A stretch of DNA of 50,259 bases from Frankia sp. AiPa1 (GCF_023243075.1 NZ_JALKFZ020000170.1:1-50259), one strand, 5' to 3'; shown: positions 41,269 to 50,259, numbered from the stretch's first letter. Notes: generated from the letters alone by a model not told the origin. Made by a program: numbers and translations.

Positions 41269-41844
41269 TGTTGACTCCGCCCGACCTCGCCGTCGTAAGA
41301 AGGACATCGCTGCACGTCACGTTCGGCAAGCAGAATATTACCCGCAAAGGCCGGCGAGGGGCCGGTTGGGGATGGTGCCGACCTGCGACGTGACTGGATC
41401 CTCATCTGACAGCGCTGTGTGTGGTACCCGAGATGGTGATGATCTGCTGACTGTGGCGGGCCGTCACGCTCGCCGCGTTGCCCGCCCGTGCCTCGGGTGC
41501 ACGCCCATCATGTCCGCCGATCCGCCCGCTTTGCGTGCATATGTCGTCACTGTGTCCAAACACACCCCGATGCGGAACGCGCCAGGTCCGTCCGCAACAA
41601 TGCAGGTTGTCGCCCCCCGCCGCCGGTCGGGTCGTCCGGGTGCCCGGCTCGCGCAGGGTTGCCCGGTCACGGGCGCGCGTCCCGGCCACAGCACCGAAGT
41701 GCCGCAGCGTATGCGGTGCCGGTGCGTGCGCCGCCGAGGTCTCGCGGCGCCGGGTTCCCGACCGGGGAACCTCGGAGCGGACGGGTCGGACCGGCCGGCG
41801 TTGTTGGGTGGCGAAGTGATCATGTGACGAGAGGACGTGCGCCC
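41269..41844. other. Non-coding region between the response regulator and acidic protein
   Basis: About 575 bases with no supported gene. Frames of 60-190 codons exist on both strands, but they lack domains and have Arg/Pro-biased composition. It should contain the promoters of both flanking genes, which are divergent. Confidence 0.45.
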
Positions 41845-43140
41845 GTGCGATGGGGTAGAAGCGACAGCCCGACGCCGAGGACGACCGAGGCGGAAACCCC
41901 CGCCCCCGTGCCGACAGAGGCGAGGATCGCCACGTTGCTGGCCGCGCGGACCGCGGCCGCGGCGGGGCCGGCGGACCGGTCGTGGACGCTGAGCGGTTCC
42001 GTGGCGGCCGGTGCGGTGACCACCTACCGGGTCTCGGCCGCGGTCGCCGCGAGCGATGTGCCCGGCCCGGACCTGGCGATGTCCTACGACCTGCTGGTGC
42101 ACTTCCGCGAGAGCCTGGTCTCCGCCGGCCTCGTCGTCACCGACGTGCGGGAGGGCTGGCGCACGATCGCGCTCGACGTGGCGTCCCAGCCGGATGACGT
42201 GGCGTCCCAGCCGGACACGGCCACCCTTGCGAAGGAGTCCAACGGCGTCTCGCGGGGCGCCGGCGAGAGTGAGCCGGAGCCGGAGCCGGAGTCGGCGTCC
42301 CCCGTCGCCGTCGCATCGCCCGACCCGGAGATCACGTCCGCCGCTGTCGAGGCGTCCGCCGGGTCGGAATCGCCCGCCGTGACCCCGCCGGTGGTCGAGG
42401 CTCCGGTCGAGTCGCCGGCTCCGGTCGAGGGACTGGCCGCGGTCGAGGAGGCTGACGGTGAGGGTACGGCCGAGGCCGCGGTGACGACTGAGGGTGCGGA
42501 TGTCGTCGCGGATCCCGGCACGGATGTCGTCGAGGAGGTCGGGACCGAGGGCCTTCCCGCGCACGGCGCCGCCGAGGGCACTGCCTCGCGGACGACATCG
42601 GTGGACGGGCCGGCGGCCAGCGCGTCGGCCACGGGCGACGTCGCCCCGGCAGCGGGTGAGATCACCCCGGCTACGGACGGCGCGGCCGATGCCGCGGGCG
42701 ATCTCGTCCCAGCCACGGATGGCGACGCGCGGAACTCCGCCGAAGACGCCGAGCCGGTCAGCGCCGAAGCCGTCGACGCCGAGCCGGTCGGTGGCGAGGC
42801 CGCCAGTGCGGACGGCGCGCGCGAGCCATCCGCGGCGGAGGGGATCGCGCACCAGGCGCAGGCCGAAGCGGAGCAGGCCGAAGCGGAGGGGGTCGAGCCT
42901 CTGCAGGCCGAGGAGAAGAAGGCTGCGCCGGCCGCGGCGGAGGAGATTGAGGCGGCGGGCGGCGAAGGCCGCAGGGCGAATCGCAAGCGCCGTGGCGACG
43001 GCGAGCTGCGTCCGCGTCCCCGGCGCGGACTGCTCGGCCGTCGTCGGCCGGCCGAGGTCACCGCGGCGGCACCGGCCGCGGACAGCTCCAGCGAGGAGCC
43101 GGCGGGCGACGTGGCGCCGACCGGCGACGCTGGTTCCTGA
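41845..43140 (+). CDS. Acidic low-complexity protein (431 aa)
   Basis: Unrecognised. The start GTG 41845 has GAGGA nine bases upstream; GTG 41824 is an alternative. Residues 20-110 may fold: PTEARIATLLAARTAAAAGP, TLSGSVAAGAVTTYRVSAAV, DLAMSYDLLVHFRESLVSAG and REGWRTIALDVAS resemble a small alpha/beta domain. The rest is Ala/Glu/Val/Pro-rich and disordered, with a 21-bp direct repeat (ACGTGGCGTCCCAGCCGGA-type) near 42175-42216. It ends in a basic patch (RRANRKRRGDGELRPRPRRG, LLGRRRPAE). The acidic middle with a basic end recalls histone-like or ribonuclease E-like linkers, but no catalytic domain is visible. Low complexity makes frame errors hard to exclude. Confidence 0.6.
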   Translation: MRWGRSDSPTPRTTEAETPAPVPTEARIATLLAARTAAAAGPADRSWTLSGSVAAGAVTTYRVSAAVAASDVPGPDLAMSYDLLVHFRESLVSAGLVVTDVREGWRTIALDVASQPDDVASQPDTATLAKESNGVSRGAGESEPEPEPESASPVAVASPDPEITSAAVEASAGSESPAVTPPVVEAPVESPAPVEGLAAVEEADGEGTAEAAVTTEGADVVADPGTDVVEEVGTEGLPAHGAAEGTASRTTSVDGPAASASATGDVAPAAGEITPATDGAADAAGDLVPATDGDARNSAEDAEPVSAEAVDAEPVGGEAASADGAREPSAAEGIAHQAQAEAEQAEAEGVEPLQAEEKKAAPAAAEEIEAAGGEGRRANRKRRGDGELRPRPRRGLLGRRRPAEVTAAAPAADSSSEEPAGDVAPTGDAGS

Positions 43141-43238
43141 TCGGCCGGGACTCGCCGTAACCACCGGTCTGCGACGCTGGGATCGGCGGCGCTGGCTCCG
43201 CAGGGAACCCGCCGCCGGCCCCGCCGTGGTGCTGGCGG

Positions 43239-44567
43239 CTACTGCGCAGCCGGTGGGGGAGGCGGCTGCGGCCGAAGACCTGGCGAGGGCGGCTGGAGGC
43301 GGTGGCGTCCGAGCAGGGCCGCGAGGCCGGCGGCCAGGCCCGCGGCGGCGGGCACGACGAGGCCGCGGCGGGCGCCCCCGGAGTCGATCAGTTCCCCGGC
43401 CAGTGGCGACCCGACGGCGACGCCGCTGGCAATCGCCATGATCAGCCAGGCGAAGCCCTCGGTGCGTGAGCGGGCATCGACCAGCCGCTCCATCGTCGCG
43501 TTCGCACTGATCATGGTGGGGGCGGCGGTGGCACCGGCGAGTATCGCCAGGGGAACCATCGCCGCGATCGTCACGCCGGCCAGGGGCAGCGCGAAACCGA
43601 CAGGGAGCAGCATCGCCGCGCGCAGCAGCCGTTCCCGTGGCGCCCGGCGCCCGGCGCGGGCTCCGCTGATCAGCCCGGAGGCCGCGGAGCCGGACGCGAA
43701 CAGGCCGAGTAACAGCCCACCGAACGCGGCCAGATTCCGCTCACGGGCAAATGCGACCATCGAGACGTCGAATCCGCCGAACCCGACGCCGATCGCGAAC
43801 ACGATGGCCATCAGTACGCGGACGGCCGGTAGCCGCAGGATCCGTTGCCGCGGCGCGGCGCTGGGCGGATGTGGGCCGGGGTCGGTGCCGCGCTGCAGGG
43901 CGAGCCCCAGCGCGCCGACGACCAGCAGCGACGCGGAGACCAGCAGGGCGCTGTACGGCGCGACCACGGCGACCAGCGCCGTCGCGAAGGTCGGTCCGAG
44001 GATGAACACCAGTTCGTCGAGGGCCGCCTCCAGCGCGAACGCCGTCGGCAGCAGCGCGGAGCCGGCAAGCAGCCGACTCCAGCGCGCGCGGGCGCAGCTG
44101 CCGACCGGCGGAAGACTGGCTCCGGCGACGACGGCGGCGGCGAACCAGGTCGGTCGGGGCGCGCCCGACCACACCGCGCTCAGCAGTCCCGCCACCCCCA
44201 GCAGGTGGCCGCAGACGCCGAGCAGCAGCACGCGGGCCTGACCGTGCTGGTCCAGCGCGCGGCCCACGGCGGGAGCGCACACCGCCTCGCTGATCGCACC
44301 GCAGGCGGCGACCCCGCCGCCGACGGCATACGACCCGGTTCTCGCCTGGATGAACAGCACCGTGCCCATGGCGTGCATCGCCAGGGGCAGCCGGCCGACG
44401 AAGGCCGGGAGGATGAACCGGGCCGCGCCCGGAGTCAGCAGGAGGCGCCGGTAGCCGAAGCCGGCGCCCGGTGTGCCCGGAACGCTTTCGGTGCCGTCCG
44501 GAACGCTTTCGGTGCCTTCCGGGCCGTGTTCCGGGCCCGGGGCGACGGCGGTGTCCTCCGAGCGCAC
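43239..44567 (-). CDS. Major facilitator superfamily transporter
   Basis: A 442-residue permease with about twelve hydrophobic helices. LLLTPGAARFILPAFVGRLP, LAMHAMGTVLFIQARTGSYA and VGGGVAACGAISEAVCAPAV form the first helices; GRALDQHGQARVLLLGVCGH is the A-like loop. LFASGSAASGLISGARAGRR is a second-half loop. The GTG at 44567 follows GGGAGG by about five bases; a longer frame to 44993 runs into upstream non-coding sequence. The N-terminus includes two 18-bp-like repeats encoding GTESVPDGTESVP. Drug or metabolite export is the usual role of this type, but no substrate is indicated. Confidence 0.88.
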   Translation of the reverse strand: MRSEDTAVAPGPEHGPEGTESVPDGTESVPGTPGAGFGYRRLLLTPGAARFILPAFVGRLPLAMHAMGTVLFIQARTGSYAVGGGVAACGAISEAVCAPAVGRALDQHGQARVLLLGVCGHLLGVAGLLSAVWSGAPRPTWFAAAVVAGASLPPVGSCARARWSRLLAGSALLPTAFALEAALDELVFILGPTFATALVAVVAPYSALLVSASLLVVGALGLALQRGTDPGPHPPSAAPRQRILRLPAVRVLMAIVFAIGVGFGGFDVSMVAFARERNLAAFGGLLLGLFASGSAASGLISGARAGRRAPRERLLRAAMLLPVGFALPLAGVTIAAMVPLAILAGATAAPTMISANATMERLVDARSRTEGFAWLIMAIASGVAVGSPLAGELIDSGGARRGLVVPAAAGLAAGLAALLGRHRLQPPSPGLRPQPPPPPAAQ

Positions 44568-44751
44568 GGCGCCTCCCGCGGACTGGTCGGGCCCAACGGG
44601 CAGATGGTGACCGGCCCGCCCCAGCCTGCCTGGCCGTCCCGTCAGGTACCAGCGAAATATGCGCGGATCACCCGCACTGTGCGTGAGCGACCGGCGCCGT
44701 CGAGGACTGTCTACGTGCGGTGGTGTGCGACGCGTTCGGAGACCACGATTT

Positions 44752-45621
44752 TCAGTAACCGCGCCGGTGTCGGGCGTTCGACGCCTGGCCGGTCCCGCGG
44801 ATCCACCGGTGTTGCGGGACGGCTGGCGGGATCCCGGGACCAGCGGCCCGTAGCGCTCGGATGAACGGCGCGACCAGCAGCGCCCCGACGATGAATCCGA
44901 CCACATGCGCGCCATAGGCGACTCCACCGCCGTCGGCCACGCCGAAACCGGTGAAGTACACGTACTGCAGCGCGAACCAGAATCCGAGCACAATCCAGGC
45001 GGGCAGCCAGAACGGCAGGAAGAACAGAATGGAGACGAGGCCGATGACGCGGGCCCGTGGGAAAAGCACCAGATAGGCGCCCAGCACCCCGGCGACGGCT
45101 CCGGACGCGCCGATCATGGTGCCGGTCGAGCTGCTTTCGAACAGCGCGTACCCGTAGGTCGCCGCGTAGCCGCAGACCAGATAGAACAGCAGGTAGACAA
45201 GCCTTCCCATCCGATCCTCGAGGTTGTTGCCGAAGACCCCAAGGAACAGCATGTTGCCGATCAGGTGCAGCCAGCTTCCGTGCAGGAACATCGCGGTCAG
45301 TACCGACAGCACCGGTATCTTGTGAAAACTCGGCGGGCGTTCGGCGAAGCAGCCGGCCTGCCCGGCGGTGTCCACGCCGATGTGCCCCGAGTTCACCTGG
45401 GGCAGCGGCGAGTTGTGCACGAGCTCCGTCGGGATCGCGCCCCATTCCTGAAAGAACCGCTGCTGCTCGCAGGCGTTCTGTGGCGTCGAGGTGTTGATCC
45501 CGGCCACCGAACTGACGACGGGCTCGAGGAAAACGAAGATCACGACATTGGCGGCGATCAGCAGCCAGGTGATCACGGGTCGTCGGCTCAGCGGGTTGAT
45601 GTCGTGAATCGGGATGACCAC
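44752..45621 (-). CDS. Rhomboid-family intramembrane serine protease
   Basis: A 289-residue membrane protein with six or seven helices. The catalytic dyad is S173 in GASGAVAGVLGAY and H239 in YGAHVVGFIVGALL. The HxxxxHxxxN element is FLHGSWLHLIGNMLFLGVFG. A long extracytoplasmic loop (about residues 40-100), containing two Cys, lies between helices 1 and 2. The start GTG at 45621 has CAGGA upstream. It should cleave membrane proteins within the bilayer; substrates are unknown. It is divergent from bioA. Confidence 0.92.
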   Translation of the reverse strand: MVIPIHDINPLSRRPVITWLLIAANVVIFVFLEPVVSSVAGINTSTPQNACEQQRFFQEWGAIPTELVHNSPLPQVNSGHIGVDTAGQAGCFAERPPSFHKIPVLSVLTAMFLHGSWLHLIGNMLFLGVFGNNLEDRMGRLVYLLFYLVCGYAATYGYALFESSSTGTMIGASGAVAGVLGAYLVLFPRARVIGLVSILFFLPFWLPAWIVLGFWFALQYVYFTGFGVADGGGVAYGAHVVGFIVGALLVAPFIRALRAAGPGIPPAVPQHRWIRGTGQASNARHRRGY

Positions 45622-45793
45622 AGTGACATCCTGCCGCGCCCGCCGACCGTGGCGACGCCCGGGCACCCCGCCGACCTGCGCGCGACGCTGGCTGGTCGAC
45701 GGAAAGTCCGGGCCCGCCGGAGCGGAACCCCGCGGCCTGGGCGCCGCCGCGGTCGCATCGCCGTCCAGACGAAGGATGCGCCACAGTGGACGG

Positions 45794-47110
45794 GTGAACC
45801 CACAGTTGTCCGGTACCGGGCCTGGCTCGCTGGCCGTCGCGGACCTGCTGGCCCGGGACCGGCGGGTGCTCTGGCATCCGTACGCCCCGCCGGCCGCGGC
45901 GCCGCTGTTCGCCGTCGAGGCGGCCAGCGGGGTGCGGCTGCGACTGGCCGACGGACGTGAGCTGATCGACGGGATGTCGTCCTGGTGGGCGGCGATCCAT
46001 GGCTACCGCCATCCCGTGCTCGACGAGGCCGCTCGCACGCAGCTCGCGTCCATGTCGCACGTGATGTTCGGGGGGCTGACCCACGAGCCGGCGGTCCGGC
46101 TCGCCGAGACCCTGGTGGCGATCACCCCGGATCCGCTGCGGCGGGTGTTCCTGTGCGACTCGGGGTCGGTCGCCGTCGAGGTGGCCATCAAGATGGCCCT
46201 GCAGTACTGGACGGGACGTGGACGCCCGCGGCGCACGCGGCTGCTGACGATCCGCCGCGGCTACCACGGCGACACCTCCGGCGCCATGTCGGTCTGCGAC
46301 CCGGACGCGGGGATGCACCATCTGTTCAGCCAGTTGCTGCCCCAGCACCTGTTCGCCCCGGCGCCGGGCTGCGCTTTCGACGAGCCGTGCGAGGACGAGC
46401 ACATCGCGCGGTTCGAGCGCCTGCTGGCCGAGCACGCGGACGAGGTCGCAGCCGTCATCCTCGAGCCCGTGGTGCAGGGCGCCGGGGCGATGCGTTTCTA
46501 CGCGCCCGACTGGCTCGCCCGGGTGCGCGCGCTGTGCGACCGGTACGAGGTGCTGCTCATCGCCGACGAGATCGCCGTCGGATTCGGACGATCCGGTGCA
46601 CTGTTCGGCTGTGACCATGCGGGGATCAGCCCCGACATCATGTGCGTCGGCAAGGCGTTGACCGGCGGCTACCTGTCCCTGGCCGCCACACTGTGCACCG
46701 AGGAGGTCGCCGGTGGCGTGGCCGCGTCCCCGGCCGGGGCGTTCATGCACGGCCCGACGTTCATGGGCAACCCGCTGGCCTGTGCGATCGCGAACGCCAG
46801 CGTCGAGCTCCTGCTGGCCTCGCCCTGGCAGGAACGGGTCGCCCGGATCGCCTCGGGCCTGCGCACCGGGCTGGCCCCCGCCGCGGCACTCGCGGGCGTC
46901 GCCGACGTGCGGGTGCTCGGTGCCATCGGCGTCATCGAGACGCGGGAACCGGTGGATATGACGGTGATCCAGCCGCTGCTGGTAGATCTGGGGGTCTGGG
47001 TACGGCCGTTCGGCCGGCTGGTCTACACGATGCCGCCGTTCATCATGACGCCGGACGACCTGGAGACCCTGACCGCGGCCATGGTCGAGGCGGTCGCGCG
47101 TACCACCTGA
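45794..47110 (+). CDS. bioA: Adenosylmethionine-8-amino-7-oxononanoate aminotransferase
   Basis: A 438-residue class-III PLP aminotransferase. BioA-specific features are HPYAPPAAAPLFAVEAASGV, LIDGMSSWWAAIHGYRHPVL and MFGGLTHEPAVRLAETLV. Then come RRGYHGDTSGAMSVCDPDAG and LLIADEIAVGFGRSGALFGC with the Asp that holds the ring nitrogen. The Schiff-base Lys is K287 (IMCVGKALTGGYLSLAATL), and FMHGPTFMGNPLACAIA follows. It converts KAPA to DAPA using S-adenosylmethionine as amino donor in biotin synthesis. No bioF, bioD or bioB lies next to it, so the pathway genes are split. The GTG start is set by family length; the ribosome binding site is weak. Confidence 0.93.
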   Translation: MNPQLSGTGPGSLAVADLLARDRRVLWHPYAPPAAAPLFAVEAASGVRLRLADGRELIDGMSSWWAAIHGYRHPVLDEAARTQLASMSHVMFGGLTHEPAVRLAETLVAITPDPLRRVFLCDSGSVAVEVAIKMALQYWTGRGRPRRTRLLTIRRGYHGDTSGAMSVCDPDAGMHHLFSQLLPQHLFAPAPGCAFDEPCEDEHIARFERLLAEHADEVAAVILEPVVQGAGAMRFYAPDWLARVRALCDRYEVLLIADEIAVGFGRSGALFGCDHAGISPDIMCVGKALTGGYLSLAATLCTEEVAGGVAASPAGAFMHGPTFMGNPLACAIANASVELLLASPWQERVARIASGLRTGLAPAAALAGVADVRVLGAIGVIETREPVDMTVIQPLLVDLGVWVRPFGRLVYTMPPFIMTPDDLETLTAAMVEAVARTT

Positions 47111-47558
47111 GCCCTGGCCGGCGGAGGATGCCGCTGGGCCGGCCGGATCGACGCGGCCGGAGGCCCTGGTCCGTGGCTGGTCCAGGACTGGTCTCCAAGT
47201 GATCACATCCGGGGGTCGGGCGGTCTGCCCCGCGTGTCGTGTGTGGTCTCTCCTGACCGTCGAACGGGCCCGGCCGCGGCTTCGCCCGGCGTCGGTGGAT
47301 TTTCCGCGTCGCATTCGTCGTCGCAGGTCAGATGGCTTTTTTGGAACGCGCGGCCGGGATGTGGCCGGGCTAAATGCCACCCGGACGGTGAGGTGGCACG
47401 CTAAGCCCGCCGTTAGCGGCAGTTGCGAATCGTGTACCAGACTTCGTACTCTTCGTTCTCAGCGATTTACTGTGAGTAGCAACGACGAGGTTGGATTCGC
47501 CGGGAGGTTCCGGCCGAGCACCGCGGTCGCGGACCAGAACGAGGAAGGCTGTCCGCCA
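47111..47558. other. Intergenic region before the diguanylate cyclase
   Basis: About 450 bases with no supported gene. A less GC-rich segment (47420-47480) is the likely promoter region. The in-frame extension of the cyclase to 47199 has poor composition and is rejected. Confidence 0.5.
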
Positions 47559-49049
47559 ATGCCGTTCCGCATTCGTCTGCTGCGGCCCGCGGGCCGTGTT
47601 CCGCCGCCGGGCCGTGTTCCGCGGCAGGGCTGTGGCCTGCGGCAGGGCTGTGGCCTGCGGCGACGGGCACGGATGAGGCGCGAGCCCCGCGTCGCCGCCG
47701 ACCTGCCCGTGCCCGCCGGCTGGCGGGCGGGCCTGCTCGTCGGGAGCGGCTGGATGCTGTGGCGGGCCCCGCTGGCCGTCATGCACCGCATTGTCGCGGT
47801 CACCGTGTGCTGGCTGATCCTGGTCGGCGTGGCCGCGGCCGGTCCGCGTCCACGGTGGGCGGACGTGGAGACGTTCGCGGTCTTCCTCGGGCTCGGGTCG
47901 GTCGCGGTCGTCCTGTCCGCCCGGCTGGGGGTGGATCTCGCCGTCGCCCATACGCCGCGCCACGACCTGCTGGCCAGCTGGGCCCTGGCCGTCGCGGTGC
48001 TGCTGCCGCCGTTGTTCCCGACCGTGATCGGCCTGCCACTGTGCTGGCTGGCCGGGCGTTGCGAGCCGGCCCGCCCGCCGCACCTGCGGGTCTTCCACGC
48101 GGCGGCGCTGGGCATCGCCGGGTTCTGCGCCTCCAGCGTGCATCTGCTGCTCAGCCCGAGCGACGGGCCGTTCACGGTGGACAGCCTGATCGGCTCGAGC
48201 GTGGCCACCATGGCGTTTCTGGCGGCAGTCGCCGTCCACCCGGTGCTCGTGGGCCTCGCCGGTCTCGGGATGTACCGGCGAGGCCGCGAGGACGGCCTGG
48301 GCGCCTGGCTGGGGGAGACCGGCCCTCGCCCCGGCGCCTTCCCCGGTCCCGCGGCGGAGCGGGCGGAGGCCCTGCCGACCTGGGCGGCGGAGACCTGCTC
48401 GGCGATCATCGTCGCCGTGCTCTGGACGGTCAGCCCGTACCTCATGCTGGCCGTGACCCCGCCGATGCTGCTGCTGCAACGCAGCCTGCTGCACACCGAA
48501 CTGCTGCACGCCGCCCGCTGCGACGCGAAGACCAGCCTGGCGAATCCCGCCTACTGGCGTCAGGTCGCCCAACGTGAGCTCGACCGGGCCCGACGCACCG
48601 GACGGCCGCTGTCTGTGCTGCTCGTCGACATCGACCACTTCAAGCAGGTCAACGACCGCTTCGGCCATCTCGTCGGCGACCTCATCCTGCTCGCCGTCGC
48701 GGACGCGCTGCGGGCCGCAACCCGGCCGCGGGACCTCGTCGGGCGCTTCGGCGGCGAGGAGTTCGTCGTCCTGCTCGCGCAGGACGAGCCAGAACGCCCA
48801 CTCGACGTCGCCGAGCGGATCCGCCGCCAGGTCGCCGGCACCTCCTGCCGGCTGGACGGCCGCCCGCCACTATCGGTGACCGTTTCCGTGGGCGTCGCGA
48901 CCGAGCAGGGGCCACCCGGCGACCTGGCGACGTTGCTCTCCCGCGCAGACACCGCGCTCTACCAGGCCAAGGCAGGCGGCCGTAACCGGGTCCGGCTCGC
49001 CGACCCCCTGGGCGACCCCTTGAGCGACCCCCTGAGTGCCGCCCACTGA
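47559..49049 (+). CDS. Membrane-bound diguanylate cyclase (GGDEF)
   Basis: A 496-residue protein. The ATG at 47559 is preceded by GAGGAAGG (spacing about 10). The N-terminus is Arg/Gly/Pro-rich with DNA repeats. About six to seven membrane helices span residues 60-310, followed by a linker and the GGDEF domain from about 330 (DAKTSLANPAYWRQVAQREL). The active site is RFGGEEFVVLL, the GGEEF form, and an inhibitory site RPRD lies five residues before it. LLVDIDHFKQVNDRFGHLVG and SVGVA further confirm the fold. It should make c-di-GMP from two GTP with product feedback inhibition. In streptomycetes c-di-GMP acts on BldD in development, so a similar role is possible. The N-terminal sensor region has no named domain. 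Confidence 0.93.
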   Translation: MPFRIRLLRPAGRVPPPGRVPRQGCGLRQGCGLRRRARMRREPRVAADLPVPAGWRAGLLVGSGWMLWRAPLAVMHRIVAVTVCWLILVGVAAAGPRPRWADVETFAVFLGLGSVAVVLSARLGVDLAVAHTPRHDLLASWALAVAVLLPPLFPTVIGLPLCWLAGRCEPARPPHLRVFHAAALGIAGFCASSVHLLLSPSDGPFTVDSLIGSSVATMAFLAAVAVHPVLVGLAGLGMYRRGREDGLGAWLGETGPRPGAFPGPAAERAEALPTWAAETCSAIIVAVLWTVSPYLMLAVTPPMLLLQRSLLHTELLHAARCDAKTSLANPAYWRQVAQRELDRARRTGRPLSVLLVDIDHFKQVNDRFGHLVGDLILLAVADALRAATRPRDLVGRFGGEEFVVLLAQDEPERPLDVAERIRRQVAGTSCRLDGRPPLSVTVSVGVATEQGPPGDLATLLSRADTALYQAKAGGRNRVRLADPLGDPLSDPLSAAH

Positions 49050-49219
49050 GCGTCACTCACCATCGACCCCGATCATCGTCGCGGGTCGCTGGCGGTCGTT
49101 CTGGTAGGGCAAATCGGACACAAAACCGGCAACTCCGACCACGGCAACCCTTGCGCCCCACGGAGACCCGACAAATCGGACATAAGGGTGGTCGCTCTGG
49201 GTAAGTGCAGATCAGCGCG
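49050..49219. other. Convergent spacer with direct repeats
   Basis: Two copies of CAAATCGGACA (49110-49120 and 49172-49182) lie 62 bases apart, between the convergent cyclase and folD genes. GGTCGTTCTGGTA and GGTCGCTCTGGGTA flank them. No strong hairpin was seen. Confidence 0.5.
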
Positions 49220-50050
49220 CTAGTGGTCGTGGGCGGCGTGGATCGTGTTGCGCAGAAGCAGCATCGTGGTGACGGGGCCGACACCCCCGGGCACCGGCGT
49301 CAGCGCCCCGGCGACCGCCGCGATCGCCGGGCCGTCCACGTCGCCAATCTCACCACGGTCGGTGACGGAGGTTCCGACGTCGATGACCGTCGCGCCCGGA
49401 CGGACGAAACCGGCGCCCACCAGCCGCGGCCGGCCGGTGGCGGACACGATGATGTCGGCCTCGTGGGCGATGGTGATGAGATCCTTCGTCTGGGAATGGC
49501 AGATGGTGACGGTCGCGTCCTCGGCGAGCAGCAGGAGCGACACCGGTTTGCCGACGACGGGCCCGCGGCCGATCACGCACGCCCGCGCCCCGGCCATCGG
49601 GATGCGGGCCCGGGTGAGGATCTCCACCACGGCGGCGGCCGTCGCCGGAGCGAACCCGGGCAGGCCGAGCGCGAGCCGCCCGAGGCTCGCCGGGTTCATC
49701 CCGTCCACGTCCTTCTCGACCGGAATGTGCTCGCCGACCTCCCGCGAGCTGATCCCGGCCGGCAGCGGCGTCTGCACGATGATGCCGTCGACGAGCGGGT
49801 CCACGGCCAGGGCGTCGATGGCATCGAGCAGCGCGGAGGGCCCGCCGATCGGGACCTGCGGCTCGCAGCGCACCCCGACCTTGCCCGCCGTGCGTTCGAG
49901 GACGTGGGTGTAGGAACTGGCGGCGGGATCGGCTGTCGGCAGGACCACCGCCAGCGTCGGCGTCTTGCCCGCGCCCATCAGTCGGTCGGCCTCGTCGATG
50001 ACGTACCTGCCGATCTCGGCGGCCATCGACCGCCCGTCGAGCAACCTCAT
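49220..50050 (-). CDS. folD: FolD-like methylenetetrahydrofolate dehydrogenase/cyclohydrolase
   Basis: A 276-residue protein of the FolD family starting at ATG 50050 ([17 protein letters not shown]). Family elements include [69 protein letters not shown], and the C-terminal [18 protein letters not shown]. The usual catalytic Tyr-x-x-x-Lys reads [16 protein letters not shown], so the Tyr is present but Leu replaces the Lys (K54 in E. coli, K56 in human). The usual QLPLP is QTPLP. Canonical FolD interconverts 5,10-methylene-, methenyl- and 10-formyl-THF; the Lys is needed for cyclohydrolase activity. This protein may have altered or dehydrogenase-only activity, or be a specialised paralogue. 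It is convergent with the cyclase. Confidence 0.87.
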   Translation of the reverse strand: MRLLDGRSMAAEIGRYVIDEADRLMGAGKTPTLAVVLPTADPAASSYTHVLERTAGKVGVRCEPQVPIGGPSALLDAIDALAVDPLVDGIIVQTPLPAGISSREVGEHIPVEKDVDGMNPASLGRLALGLPGFAPATAAAVVEILTRARIPMAGARACVIGRGPVVGKPVSLLLLAEDATVTICHSQTKDLITIAHEADIIVSATGRPRLVGAGFVRPGATVIDVGTSVTDRGEIGDVDGPAIAAVAGALTPVPGGVGPVTTMLLLRNTIHAAHDH

Positions 50051-50104
50051 GCGGCGCTCCGATCTCGAGTGCGGGGATCCTGGTCGTGACCGTAACAAGA
50101 CCAC

Positions 50105-50259
50105 GCCGCCCCGGAACCGAAGCGGGGTACCCTCCGCGGGGCAGCACCAGCGGCCTGGCGCCCCCCGGGCGGGGGGGGGGGGGCCCGGGTCCGCGAGGGC
50201 CGCTACACCGCCCGGTGACGGCGCGCTTACCTGGCCGCTACACCGCCGGATGCCTCCCG
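50105..50259. other. Window edge upstream of folD, with G homopolymer
   Basis: There is no gene here. It should hold the folD promoter. A run of thirteen G residues (50171-50183) between C-rich and GC-rich flanks is unusual and may be a sequencing or assembly artefact. Confidence 0.4.

Overview
The window is very GC-rich (about 70% or more), with dense divergent and convergent gene packing, many GTG/TTG starts and families such as WhiB, DUF881/Sbp/GarA/FtsR and a PgsA-like transferase. This points to a filamentous actinobacterium. The gene set looks most like Frankia or a close relative; the genus is an inference from family recognition, not a database result.

Bases 1 to about 10,400 are accessory DNA that looks like a decayed integrative element or prophage remnant. 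It holds two broken tyrosine-recombinase genes (about 841-1745 minus; 9097-10061 plus), an XRE-type regulator divergent from an unrecognised two-gene membrane cassette (2530-3883), and a tightly overlapping minus-strand operon (8065 to 4506). That operon encodes small unknown proteins, a frameshifted zinc-binding-like protein, a short sigma-like protein, a GT4 glycosyltransferase, a methyltransferase and a GT2 glycosyltransferase. A small excisionase-like HTH protein lies at 10149-10382. From 10,383 to 11,430 I support no gene.

From 11,431 onward the content is core chromosome. A c-di-AMP (ydaO/yuaA-type) riboswitch precedes an NlpC/P60 cell-wall hydrolase. Next comes the conserved actinobacterial block: CDP-alcohol phosphatidyltransferase, a nucleotidyltransferase/phosphomannomutase-like fusion, DUF881, small basic protein Sbp, DUF881, GcvH, GarA-like FHA protein, FtsR-like MerR regulator, DUF151 bifunctional nuclease and a second MerR regulator. 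It corresponds in order to the Mycobacterium pgsA2-gcvH-garA-ftsR neighbourhood and links envelope biology, glycine cleavage and 2-oxoglutarate signalling. A DrrA/DrrB-type ABC exporter follows, convergent with a HAD/polynucleotide-kinase-like phosphatase.

From 26,898 to 31,668 there is a three-gene unit: a large soluble FtsK/SpoIIIE-type ATPase with one intact and one degenerate ATPase domain, a proline-rich membrane protein and an 87-residue helical protein. Then come trehalose-6-phosphate synthase, a 63-residue membrane protein, a SixA-type phosphatase, a WhiB protein, and a cysteine dioxygenase/rhodanese pair for cysteine sulfur oxidation. A DevS/DosS-like double-GAF histidine kinase faces a DevR/NarL-type response regulator, separated by a perfect 12-bp hairpin.

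The right end carries an acidic low-complexity protein, an MFS transporter, a rhomboid protease, BioA, a membrane diguanylate cyclase and a FolD protein that lacks the usual catalytic lysine. I found no rRNA, tRNA, CRISPR array or intact insertion sequence.
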